From: Acidithiobacillus sp. AMEEHan | Lineage (GTDB): Bacteria > Pseudomonadota > Gammaproteobacteria > Acidithiobacillales > Acidithiobacillaceae | Direction of reading: 5' to 3' | DNA length: 64,000 nt | NCBI RefSeq assembly: GCF_030996345.1 | Contig: NZ_CP118747.1 | Coordinates: 742,001-806,000, forward strand | In this document: positions 16,068 to 22,708 of the stretch, one piece after another | Layout of the letters: the number at the start of each line of letters is the position of its first letter | Numbering within the stretch: position 1 is the stretch's first letter | Notes under the pieces: model-generated | What the model was told of the DNA's origin: nothing | What the model saw: only the letters and a program-made list of their open reading frames with translations | Databases searched by the model: none | Made by a program: the position numbers and the translations under genes

Positions 16068-17576
16068 CTACGCCTCGCTCCCCAGGTCCCCCGCCATCTC
16101 CCGCAGCTGGGCCAGCGCTCCTTCCAAGTCTTCCATGATCTCTTGCAGGATCAACTCCGGAGCAGGCAGATTCTCGGCATCCTCTAGGGATTCGTCCTTG
16201 AGCCAGAAAATGTCCAGACTTGCCTTGTCGCGGCTGAGCAGTTCCTCGTAGTCGTAGGCGCGCCAGCGGCCAGAGGGCTGGTCGGAGCTCCAGGTGGGAG
16301 AACGTCCGCCGGTACCTGCGTTCTGCATCCCCTTTCCGTTTAACGCCAGATAGCAGGACACGAAATCACCCAAGTCTTCGCGCTGCAGCGGATCGGTCTT
16401 GAGGGTGAAGTGCATGTTGGTGCGCAAGTCGTAGATCCAGAGCTTACGGGTCCACGGGGTCTCGGAGGCAGGCTTTTTGTCGAAAAAGAGTACGTTCGCC
16501 TTCACGCCCTGGGCATAGAAGAGGCCAGTAGGCAGGCGCAGCAAGGTGTGTACGTCGCAGTCGTGGAGGAGTTTGCGGCGGATGGTTTCGCCAGCGCCGC
16601 CTTCGAAGAGCACGTTGTCGGGCACGACCACGGCGGCGCGGCCGTTCTGCTTGAGTAGGGTTTTGACGTGCTGGACGAAGTTGAGCTGTTTGTTGGAGGT
16701 GGTAGTCCAGAAGTCACCGCGCTCGACGATGTCGCGCTCCTTGCTGACCTTGCCCTCCTCGCCGACGATGGTGGTGCTGCTCTTCTTACCAAAAGGCGGA
16801 TTGGTGAGCACTAGGTCGAAGCGCTCACCGGGGTCGGCGGCCAGGGCGTCACCCACCACGACGGGCTCGAAGTCCTGACTGCCAATGCCGTGCAGCAACA
16901 AGTTCATGGCGCAGAGCCGCGCCGTCGCCTGCACCAGTTCCCAGCCCTTGAAAGTTTCTTCCTTCAGTTTCCGGCGCTGGTCCTTGGTCATGTGCGGGTT
17001 GTGGGCGACCACATAGTCGTGGGCTGCGAGTAGAAAACCGCCAGTGCCGCAGGCCGGGTCGCAGACGGTCTCACCGGGCCTGGGGGCCATGACATCGACG
17101 ATTGCCTGGATCAGCGGGCGCGGCGTGAAGTACTGCCCCGCGCCGGATTTGGTGTCCTGGGCGTTCTTCTCCAGCAAGCCCTCGTAGGCGTCGCCTTTCA
17201 CGTCGGCGCTCATGGACACCCAACTTTCCTTGTCGATGAGGTCCACGATCAGCCGCCGCAGCTTGGCGGGGTCCTGAAACTTGTTCTGCGACTTGCCAAA
17301 GATAAGCCCCAGGAGCCCTTTCTCGTTGCCAAGCCGCTCCAACACATGGCGGTAGTGGTCAAAAAGCGCATCCCCATCCAGCCGGCGCAGACTCTCCCAG
17401 TCGTAGCCCGGCGGCACCGGACTGGGCTGCCTGTGCAGGCCCTTGCTGCGCTCGTCAGCCATCTTCAGGAAGAGCAGATAGGTGAGCTGCTCGACGTAAT
17501 CGCCATACGACATGCCGTCGTCCCGCAGAACGTTGCAGTAGTTCCAGAGTTTTTGGACGATGGAGGCGGTGTTCAT
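16068..17576 (-). CDS. hsdM: Type I restriction enzyme modification subunit (N6-adenine methyltransferase)
   Basis: 502-residue HsdM. It methylates adenine in the sequence chosen by HsdS and is also part of the restriction complex. N-terminal HsdM_N helical domain (residues 5-130), then the SAM-binding motif DPACGTGG at 173-180 and the catalytic NPPFG at 259-263, and a C-terminal tail for HsdS contact. The ATG is preceded by GGGAAA and a well-spaced candidate promoter (17590-17618), so hsdM can be transcribed separately from hsdS, as is common for protection before restriction. The rest of the system lies 3 kb upstream behind other genes. Confidence 0.95.
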   Translation of the reverse strand: MNTASIVQKLWNYCNVLRDDGMSYGDYVEQLTYLLFLKMADERSKGLHRQPSPVPPGYDWESLRRLDGDALFDHYRHVLERLGNEKGLLGLIFGKSQNKFQDPAKLRRLIVDLIDKESWVSMSADVKGDAYEGLLEKNAQDTKSGAGQYFTPRPLIQAIVDVMAPRPGETVCDPACGTGGFLLAAHDYVVAHNPHMTKDQRRKLKEETFKGWELVQATARLCAMNLLLHGIGSQDFEPVVVGDALAADPGERFDLVLTNPPFGKKSSTTIVGEEGKVSKERDIVERGDFWTTTSNKQLNFVQHVKTLLKQNGRAAVVVPDNVLFEGGAGETIRRKLLHDCDVHTLLRLPTGLFYAQGVKANVLFFDKKPASETPWTRKLWIYDLRTNMHFTLKTDPLQREDLGDFVSCYLALNGKGMQNAGTGGRSPTWSSDQPSGRWRAYDYEELLSRDKASLDIFWLKDESLEDAENLPAPELILQEIMEDLEGALAQLREMAGDLGSEA

Positions 17577-17589
17577 GGTTTTCCCGGTC

Positions 17590-17618
17590 TAAATATCCGC
17601 GCTTGGCGCCGTCAACAA
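17590..17618 (-). promoter_or_regulatory. Predicted promoter of hsdM
   Basis: On the minus strand, -35 TTGTTG (17613-17618) and -10 TATTTA (17590-17595) are separated by exactly 17 bases and lie just upstream of the hsdM ATG at 17576. Sequence match only. Confidence 0.45.
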
Positions 17619-17665
17619 GCTCCGCATGCGCGTTTCCCAAGCAGGTAGATTGAAACCATCCATGT

Positions 17666-17694
17666 TTGCGGTGCCCGTCACATATTCGTACGAT
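17666..17694 (+). promoter_or_regulatory. Predicted promoter of the DUF1778 antitoxin gene
   Basis: -35 TTGCGG (17666-17671) and -10 TACGAT (17689-17694) with a 17-base spacer, followed by AAGGAGG (17707-17713) and the ATG at 17719. Toxin-antitoxin operons of this type are usually autoregulated by the ribbon-helix-helix antitoxin binding over such a promoter. Confidence 0.45.
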
Positions 17695-17718
17695 TTGAGT
17701 ACCCACAAGGAGGCCAAT

Positions 17719-17997
17719 ATGCCCCGCGCCATCGTTGAAAACAATAACCGGCTCGATCTGCGCATTCGCCCGGACGACAAGACGCTCCTCATACGCGCAG
17801 TGGCCCTCGAACATACCAACATGACTGATTTCGTTTTGCGCCATGCGCTGGACGCGGCCCGCAAGGTCATCGCACAGGCTGAGCACCTGACCCTGTCCGA
17901 GCGCGACAGTCTGCGGGTGCTCGATGTGCTGGAGAACCCACCAGCGCCCAATGCCAAACTCCTAGCGGCGGCGCGCCACCTGTCTGAAAGCATATGA
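17719..17997 (+). CDS. DUF1778 ribbon-helix-helix antitoxin (TacA-like)
   Basis: 92-residue antitoxin of the GNAT-type toxin-antitoxin class. The N-terminal strand-helix-helix NNRLDLRIRPDDKTLLIRAVALEHTNMTDFVLRHALDAA is the DNA-binding RHH unit, and the C-terminal HLTLSERDSLRVLDVLENPPAPNAKLLAAAR is the toxin-neutralising segment with the typical LSERD and P-x-P-x-x-L patterns. Start at 17719 follows AAGGAGG at ideal spacing; the frame stays open upstream without coding character. The toxin gene begins in an ATGA overlap but is cut short after 30 codons, so this antitoxin has lost its partner. Confidence 0.88.
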   Translation: MPRAIVENNNRLDLRIRPDDKTLLIRAVALEHTNMTDFVLRHALDAARKVIAQAEHLTLSERDSLRVLDVLENPPAPNAKLLAAARHLSESI

Positions 17998-18086
17998 ACC
18001 TGCCCGATTGGCAGGACGCGCCCATCTCGCAGGCCCGCGACCGCGCGGCTTTCGACTGTAGCGAGGTGGGACTTAATGATGTTTAG
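17994..18086 (+). pseudogene. Truncated GNAT acetyltransferase toxin (TacT-like), first 30 codons only
   Basis: The 30 codons after the ATGA overlap read MNLPDWQDAPISQARDRAAF then DCSEVGLNDV and stop at TAG 18084. The opening matches the N-terminus of TacT/AtaT-type acetyltransferase toxins, which normally continue with the cysteine-rich xFDCGxxxLNxYL motif and about 130 more residues that hold the acetyl-CoA site. The conserved F-D-C-x-x-x-x-L-N is present, so the break falls just after that motif, near 18076-18086. The next 20 bases lead straight into the convergent GIY-YIG gene, so the rest of the toxin was probably lost when that module joined. It cannot be an active toxin. Confidence 0.85.
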
Positions 18087-18105
18087 CGATCCCACACCCG
18101 TTCAC

Positions 18106-18978
18106 TCACATCTTCGCCTCCAAATCCTGCAGCGCCTTCAAGGTCCGACCGTCCGCATCCTTCCACTCTAGCCGGCCATTTGCGCTACGCCCAAGTATCA
18201 CTGCGGCTGCAGTGGAGGGCGAGCTGAATACGTAGTCCTGGGTAAAACGAAGATGGTCGGTATCGCGCTGCAACACACCGTTTGCAATCAACTCCTGACG
18301 CAGGTCAAACATACCGCGCACATGCTGCTGCATGGAAGGCACCGTCTCGGCCACCCCTTGGGAGCCAGCTTGGACCACAAATCCCTGGGTGGCTTCATAA
18401 CCACTGGCGGTCACGCCTTTACCCCTGCAAAAAAGCAGCGCCTGAGCCGCGGCAGCGGCTACCGGCGCAATCTGTTCAAAGGCATGGACGCCCAAAACCG
18501 GCAGCATGCCCAGCAGGTTTTCCAGAAACACCTGCATGTCGGCGTGGTCCGCTTCCGAGAGACTCGGCTCGGTGGGCTGATTGGCGTTATCCAAAGGTAA
18601 TCGCTTGGCGGATTTCGCCAGACGAATCAATTGGGCCTCCAGAAACTGCACATGCGCCTTGTTGAGCTGGCCCGGCGCCGCCATGAAACACACGGCCCGG
18701 TTCCAAAAGTCCTTTTGCGCATAATGACTTTCTAGCCGAGCACGCACGGGATCTCCTTCGCCGATATACAGCATCTCACCCTCGCCATCCTCCCGCGGCC
18801 CCAGCAACAAGTAGACACCAGCCTGATCCAGTTCCTGACGCTGCTTGATCTTGGGCAACAAAGCACGTGGAAAGACGATTGCCTTGCCGACCCAATTGGA
18901 GCGCTCTACCAGACGTAGGCCATCCGGATCACCATCGGCGACAAAGATGCGGAGAGAAAAAGGCTTTGCGGAATTCAT
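18106..18978 (-). CDS. GIY-YIG nuclease family protein with C-terminal DUF4357 domain
   Basis: 290 residues. An N-terminal GIY-YIG nuclease domain is complete: GVY at 54-56, YIG at 71-73, arginines 79/81 in DPVRARLESH, catalytic-type glutamate 114 in FLEAQLIRLA and asparagines 131/133. The C-terminal part (about 185-290: GKGVTASGYEATQGFVVQAG ... DYVFSSPSTAAAVILGRSANG) matches DUF4357, a domain often found with type I restriction genes and GIY-YIG proteins. Family members are annotated but mostly uncharacterised. The ATG at 18978 overlaps the DUF3037 stop (ATGA), so it is the last gene of the hsdS-kinase-DUF3037 run. A role in defence is inferred from context. Confidence 0.8.
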   Translation of the reverse strand: MNSAKPFSLRIFVADGDPDGLRLVERSNWVGKAIVFPRALLPKIKQRQELDQAGVYLLLGPREDGEGEMLYIGEGDPVRARLESHYAQKDFWNRAVCFMAAPGQLNKAHVQFLEAQLIRLAKSAKRLPLDNANQPTEPSLSEADHADMQVFLENLLGMLPVLGVHAFEQIAPVAAAAAQALLFCRGKGVTASGYEATQGFVVQAGSQGVAETVPSMQQHVRGMFDLRQELIANGVLQRDTDHLRFTQDYVFSSPSTAAAVILGRSANGRLEWKDADGRTLKALQDLEAKM

Positions 18979-19832
18979 CCTTCTTCCCTGCGCCATGCAG
19001 TAGCGGCAAAACTCAGGATGCGTTGCTTATCCACAAAGGGCAGAATGGCAACGTTGGCCTGCCGGAGTTCTTCGACAGCTTCCTCATAAGCCTCAAATCT
19101 GCTGCGGCCCTCGTCCTCCGGTCCTTGTACGGCAAAGAGCAACTCCTGCGGCAACCGCTGGCGCCTGCGGAGTCGGGCCACGCGTAAAGCCCACTGTCCG
19201 CCATGATCGATGATCCTGCTAGGATCATCCTGGCCCAGATACAACGGTTTGATCGCCTTCAGCGGACGATCGGGGCCACCCTCGACAAAGGGGAATCTTG
19301 CCCCATAGGTCTCATCCCCCAAGCGCTCGGAATGGAAACGATCGGCGAGTCGGGCTTCGACCAGCCAACCGCGCAACCCCCTTTCCATCAGGGCTTCCTG
19401 GTATTCCTGGGTGGCAAAGTTTCGCTCTACATAGAAACCGTACAGCGCTTTCAATTGCTCTTTCGGGTCCGCAGCGAGGACTGATCTAGGCTCGCTGAAC
19501 TTGATGATGGTCTCCCGCGGTCGAATGATTTCCGCAAAGAGGCTCCTGCCGAAGTCCGTGTCGAGATTCAGCACCCGATCGCGATCTTGCTCTCGCAGCA
19601 AGACGGCAACACGCTGTAACTCCTCGCGTAGCTTGCGCATGCTGGTGTTGAAGATTCCGGGTTTCAACTCCGCAAAGAAGCGAGTGACGCGGGCATGTCG
19701 TCGGTCAAGCAACCGGAAATCAAAATATTGCTCCGTCGGAGCAAGGAGGACAATGCCGACATTGGCAAATTCCTCCGTCTCCACAAAAGGGGCGAAGCGA
19801 ACAATGGCATAGAGGCAGGGAATCTTCTTCAT
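18975..19832 (-). CDS. DUF3037 family protein
   Basis: 285 residues of the DUF3037 family, function unknown. The start MKKIPCLYAIVRFAPFVETEEFANVGIVLL is the signature (Y-A-I-V-R-F-x-P-x-x-x-x-x-E-F-x-N-V-G-I-V-L), followed by FDFRLLDRRHARVTRFF. No membrane segment, signal or known catalytic motif is visible. DUF3037 genes are very often found directly next to a HipA-like kinase gene, as here: its ATG overlaps the kinase stop by 4 bases. I infer that DUF3037 is the partner, regulator or substrate of that kinase. Start at 19832 fits the overlap and the conserved N-terminus. Confidence 0.85.
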   Translation of the reverse strand: MKKIPCLYAIVRFAPFVETEEFANVGIVLLAPTEQYFDFRLLDRRHARVTRFFAELKPGIFNTSMRKLREELQRVAVLLREQDRDRVLNLDTDFGRSLFAEIIRPRETIIKFSEPRSVLAADPKEQLKALYGFYVERNFATQEYQEALMERGLRGWLVEARLADRFHSERLGDETYGARFPFVEGGPDRPLKAIKPLYLGQDDPSRIIDHGGQWALRVARLRRRQRLPQELLFAVQGPEDEGRSRFEAYEEAVEELRQANVAILPFVDKQRILSFAATAWRREEG

Positions 19833-20563
19833 GTGAGTGTCCAGAAATTGTCCGTCCGGTATCGCATTAGCCATTGGCCGATGGCATGGAAATCAAAATC
19901 CGTGGGCAGTGTCTGCTCGTCATCCAGAAAACGCCATTCGGACGGCACACTAGCACAGATCGCCTCCCAGTCCAGCATTGCCTGCTGAAAGCGCTCGGCA
20001 TAGCCTTGCTCTACCACCCAGTCATGGAAGAGCATCGGGGCTTGGCCCCAGAACGCATGTTTACCCAAAAATTCCTGTGCTGAGCAGCAAGGATCGAAAG
20101 CCTGATTGTGATCGATAACCACCAACTGGTCATGCGCTATGTCCCAAAGCAGGTTGGGATTACCGCCTCGTTCTCCCAAGGTACGGTCACTATTGCAGAC
20201 CCACCAGTCAAAGGCGAGGACGTCACACTGTTGGTCGACGGGTACTTGAGCGATCTGAGACGCGCTCAGCTCCACTGCTGGCAGTTTGCGGGAGGCAAAG
20301 GCATTGCCCACACCCAGATCGCGTAGATCTTCCCGCATCGCGATGGACACCAGTTCGGGAGGAATGTATACGATCTCGAAGGGCGCGATGGGCAGGCCGA
20401 GCCGCAAAGCCAACTGCCCCGCCACCCACTCACAGATGAGGCTGCGTCTACCGGCGTTGCGGCCCTTGACGAAATACACATGATTGTCGTCGCCTCGGCA
20501 AATGAAGGGCCTGGTGATGCCCTGCTCCGAGCGACCAATGATCTCAATTAGTTCAATGGTCAC
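19829..20563 (-). CDS. HipA-like kinase domain protein
   Basis: 244-residue protein made of a HipA-like kinase fold without the N-terminal subdomain or HipB-type partner of classic HipA (about 440 residues). Visible kinase elements: the phosphate-binding region and ATP-contacting lysine 33 in HVYFVKGR, catalytic-loop N-S-D-R-T at 124-128 with N135/N137 in GGNPNLLW, and the metal-binding aspartate 151 in VVIDHNQAFD. Classic HipA phosphorylates glutamyl-tRNA synthetase; targets of these short relatives are unknown. It begins in a 4-base overlap with the hsdS stop and is followed by DUF3037 in another overlap, so it is translated with the specificity subunit. Confidence 0.85.
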   Translation of the reverse strand: MTIELIEIIGRSEQGITRPFICRGDDNHVYFVKGRNAGRRSLICEWVAGQLALRLGLPIAPFEIVYIPPELVSIAMREDLRDLGVGNAFASRKLPAVELSASQIAQVPVDQQCDVLAFDWWVCNSDRTLGERGGNPNLLWDIAHDQLVVIDHNQAFDPCCSAQEFLGKHAFWGQAPMLFHDWVVEQGYAERFQQAMLDWEAICASVPSEWRFLDDEQTLPTDFDFHAIGQWLMRYRTDNFWTLT

Positions 20564-21978
20564 GCCACCTCTCCGACCGATTCTTCTGATAGCTTCAACC
20601 TGCCGAAAAACGCCTGGGCGAGGATGGACTGGCGCAGCCGCTCGGCGCGCTGGAGGTTGGCGTCGACCTGGGCCTCGGTTGTGCGAATGAGGGAAAGGCG
20701 GCGGTCGACTTCGGCGACGATGCGACGTTGCTCGGTGAGGGGCGGCAGCGCAATGTACACAGAACGTATGTCATCAAGACCCAAGCCTGCTTTGGTTGCA
20801 CCTCGGCGAAGCAATTCGAGTTGTTTCTTGCCTCCGTGTTCACAAGCGAAATACCAACCGATGTAGTTCTTATCGACCAAGTCTGTGGACCTAGCGATTG
20901 CAACGTGTTGGTTGATGTATGCATCACCAAGGTTCTCGGGTACAACGGCGACCATGCCTAATTCCGCTGTAATGGAAATTAGAAGATCCCCCGACCTTAC
21001 CCGCGACCGGTCTGCTTCAGGATTCGCAGGCGGTGTCACGTGCTGTATCTCCGAAAGATCGAGGTCAATGGTTCCGTGATCGAGATTTCCCACACGTAGA
21101 AAAATCGATCCGGAATCCGAATAGTGTTGTGCCCATCCTCGTGAGCCACTGGTAACAAAGTCGAAGATCGCCCCAGAAACGGCCCACACCCACCCCTCCG
21201 GCAATTCGGGCAGGCCGGTGGTGTCGGGCGCGGCGGGCTCTTTGTATTTGCCCTTGCCTTGCCACTGGCTGCGGCGGGTTTCGAGGATGCGTTTCAGGAG
21301 TTGGGCGCCGGTTTCGTAGCTGCGGCCTTCGCGGCGGGCGCGTTGGGCTTCGGTTTCGACAAGACGGCCTTCGACGGCGGCTTTGAGGACGGCGGCTTTG
21401 TAGCGCTTGAGGTTGGCCTTGACGCGCTTGAGGCTGGCGACAGTTTCGTCAAGGCGGGAGAATTGTTTTTCAATTTCCGCGACAATGCGTTTTTGTTGGT
21501 CGAGGGGCGCGATCGGTATCGGTAGTTGCTTTGCCTTTGCACCGGATAGTTCAAGAAACGTTGTGCCATTTGCCATGCTCTCGGCTAATTCCTTGTTCCC
21601 CTTCAGCCACCAGTACGCGTAGTCCGGTAAAACACCGTCCTTGAGCACGAAGCTCTTGAAGCCTTGGTTGGTACAGACTGGATTCGATGCGATTGCGACG
21701 TAGCCAATTGGTGCGCGAGAAGTAAACAGAACCGTGCCAGCAGGCATCATTTTGGCAGATGACGTGTCGAGCCCCTTCTGTGTTATGAATCTACTGCCGT
21801 GACCTATGGTTTTTGCGGTGTAGCCGGAGAGATCGGCGGGAGTCAGCCAAGAAATTGAGCCATCTTCGTAGTTGCTGGGGTCATTGGTTTTTGGTGTACC
21901 GCCGCCCACGACGTCGGCAATTTCGCCCATTGTCTTCCACTCCCAACTTGGCGGAAGTTTCATTTTTTCGATCTTCAT
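20560..21978 (-). CDS. hsdS: Type I restriction enzyme specificity subunit
   Basis: 472-residue HsdS, which selects the bipartite DNA target for both methylation and restriction. Two target recognition domains are separated by conserved helices: TRD1 (about 1-165, with SRAPIGYVAIAS and the end LSGAKAKQLPIP), the central spacer LDQQKRIVAEIEKQFSRLDE ... LKAAVEGRL, TRD2 (about 255-400, LLISITAELGMVAVV ... INQHVAIA) and the terminal repeat LTEQRRIVAEVDRRLSLI ... LAQAFFGRL. The duplicated QxRIVAE helix is intact in both halves, so the subunit looks functional. Its ATG overlaps the stop of the hsdR remnant by 4 bases, showing the ancestral hsdR-hsdS junction. Confidence 0.95.
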   Translation of the reverse strand: MKIEKMKLPPSWEWKTMGEIADVVGGGTPKTNDPSNYEDGSISWLTPADLSGYTAKTIGHGSRFITQKGLDTSSAKMMPAGTVLFTSRAPIGYVAIASNPVCTNQGFKSFVLKDGVLPDYAYWWLKGNKELAESMANGTTFLELSGAKAKQLPIPIAPLDQQKRIVAEIEKQFSRLDETVASLKRVKANLKRYKAAVLKAAVEGRLVETEAQRARREGRSYETGAQLLKRILETRRSQWQGKGKYKEPAAPDTTGLPELPEGWVWAVSGAIFDFVTSGSRGWAQHYSDSGSIFLRVGNLDHGTIDLDLSEIQHVTPPANPEADRSRVRSGDLLISITAELGMVAVVPENLGDAYINQHVAIARSTDLVDKNYIGWYFACEHGGKKQLELLRRGATKAGLGLDDIRSVYIALPPLTEQRRIVAEVDRRLSLIRTTEAQVDANLQRAERLRQSILAQAFFGRLKLSEESVGEVA

Positions 21979-22133
21979 GCCGCCAACGTCTCGTTCAGTT
22001 CTGCAATCATCGCTGTCTGCATGCCATAAAACCGTTGATGCACTTTGCCCAATACGCCATACCGCAAGAACGGCGCATGCCCGAAGTCCTCTGATTTGAT
22101 GCCCAGGTTCGCGGCGAAATGGTTGCGGATCAC
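21975..22133 (-). pseudogene. 3' remnant of a second, diverged hsdR gene
   Basis: 52 codons from a GTG at 22133 read VIRNHFAANLGIKSEDFGHA, then APFLRYGVLGKVHQRF and end in AELNETLAA. They align without gaps to the last 53 residues of the full-length HsdR encoded at 22709-25660, with 25 identities by my hand count (for example IR-H-AANL, APFL, GLG-like and LNE-LA). This is the C-terminal subunit-contact end of HsdR. The stop still overlaps the hsdS ATG, as in intact hsdR-hsdS operons, and the 5' side is joined directly to the relE stop. At under 50 percent identity it is not a recent duplication of the present hsdR. Confidence 0.85.
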
Positions 22134-22417
22134 TTCACCCTCCCTCTGGCCTTGCGGTACACCGCGCTGTCCTCCCGCTTGCCCACGGCCACGACGACGA
22201 CCACGATCCTTTCGTCGAAGACCTGATACACCAGCCGGTAGCCGGCGGCGCGCAGCTTGATCTTGTAGCAGTCGGGCAGGCCGGATAAGCGCGCGGATTC
22301 GACGCGGGGGTTTTCCAGCCGCTCCAGCAGCTTGGCCTTGAACTGCTCGCGCAGGGGGCGGTCGAGCTTCTGCCACTCCTTCCAGGCACTCTGTCGGAAT
22401 TCCAGGCTATAGCTCAT
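22130..22417 (-). CDS. RelE-family mRNA interferase toxin
   Basis: 95-residue RelE/ParE-fold toxin: SLEFRQSAWKEWQKLDRPLREQFKAKLLERL (two helices), RLSGLPDCYKIKLRAAGYRLVYQVFDERIVVVVVAVGKRE (the three-strand core with basic residues K, R and Y of the RelE active site) and a short C-terminal tail. RelE cleaves mRNA in the ribosomal A site. The gene overlaps its antitoxin by 11 bases and its TGA overlaps the GTG of the hsdR remnant. The antitoxin partner is of the Phd/YefM-StbD type. Active-site residues look intact, so the pair is probably functional and may stabilise the island. Confidence 0.9.
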   Translation of the reverse strand: MSYSLEFRQSAWKEWQKLDRPLREQFKAKLLERLENPRVESARLSGLPDCYKIKLRAAGYRLVYQVFDERIVVVVVAVGKREDSAVYRKARGRVK

Positions 22418-22652
22418 TCGGGTCGACTTTGACCGTGGGCTCGTGCTCACGGTCCTTGACCAGCCGGGCCAGTTCGATGTCATCGAGCTTTTCCATCATG
22501 GCCTCGAAGGCAGCAGCGGGCACCAGGTAAGCGGCGGGCTTGTTGTGGTTGAGGACAGCAACGGGGAAGCCGTCTGCACCCTCTATGACGGCGCTGGGGT
22601 TCTTCTTGAGCTCGCTGATACTGACCGAGGCGTTGGTATAGAGCAGTTCCAT
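22407..22652 (-). CDS. Phd/YefM-family antitoxin (RelB/StbD-like)
   Basis: 81-residue antitoxin from ATG 22652. The N-terminal DNA-binding fold is NASVSISELKKNPSAVIEGADGFPVAVLNHNKPAAYLVPAAAFEAMMEKL, the hallmark of the Phd/YefM group (S-x-S-E-x-K-x-N-x). The acidic C-terminal tail (DREHEPTVKVDPNEL) would wrap the toxin. It precedes relE with an 11-base overlap. A perfect palindrome immediately upstream (22668-22683) is the likely operator for autorepression by the antitoxin-toxin complex. The frame also has a GTG/ATG five codons upstream, but those lie in the operator region. Confidence 0.9.
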   Translation of the reverse strand: MELLYTNASVSISELKKNPSAVIEGADGFPVAVLNHNKPAAYLVPAAAFEAMMEKLDDIELARLVKDREHEPTVKVDPNEL

Positions 22653-22667
22653 GGCGGACCCCCTCAT

Positions 22668-22683
22668 GAGCCATAATTGGCTC
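22668..22683. promoter_or_regulatory. Palindromic operator of the Phd/RelE pair
   Basis: GAGCCA-TAAT-TGGCTC is a perfect 6-bp inverted repeat with a 4-base centre, 16 bases upstream of the antitoxin ATG. A possible -10 (TAGAAT on the minus strand, about 22689-22694) lies next to it. This arrangement is standard for autoregulated toxin-antitoxin operons. Confidence 0.65.
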
Positions 22684-22708
22684 CATATTCTAGTCAGAAT
22701 GGTGGGCG

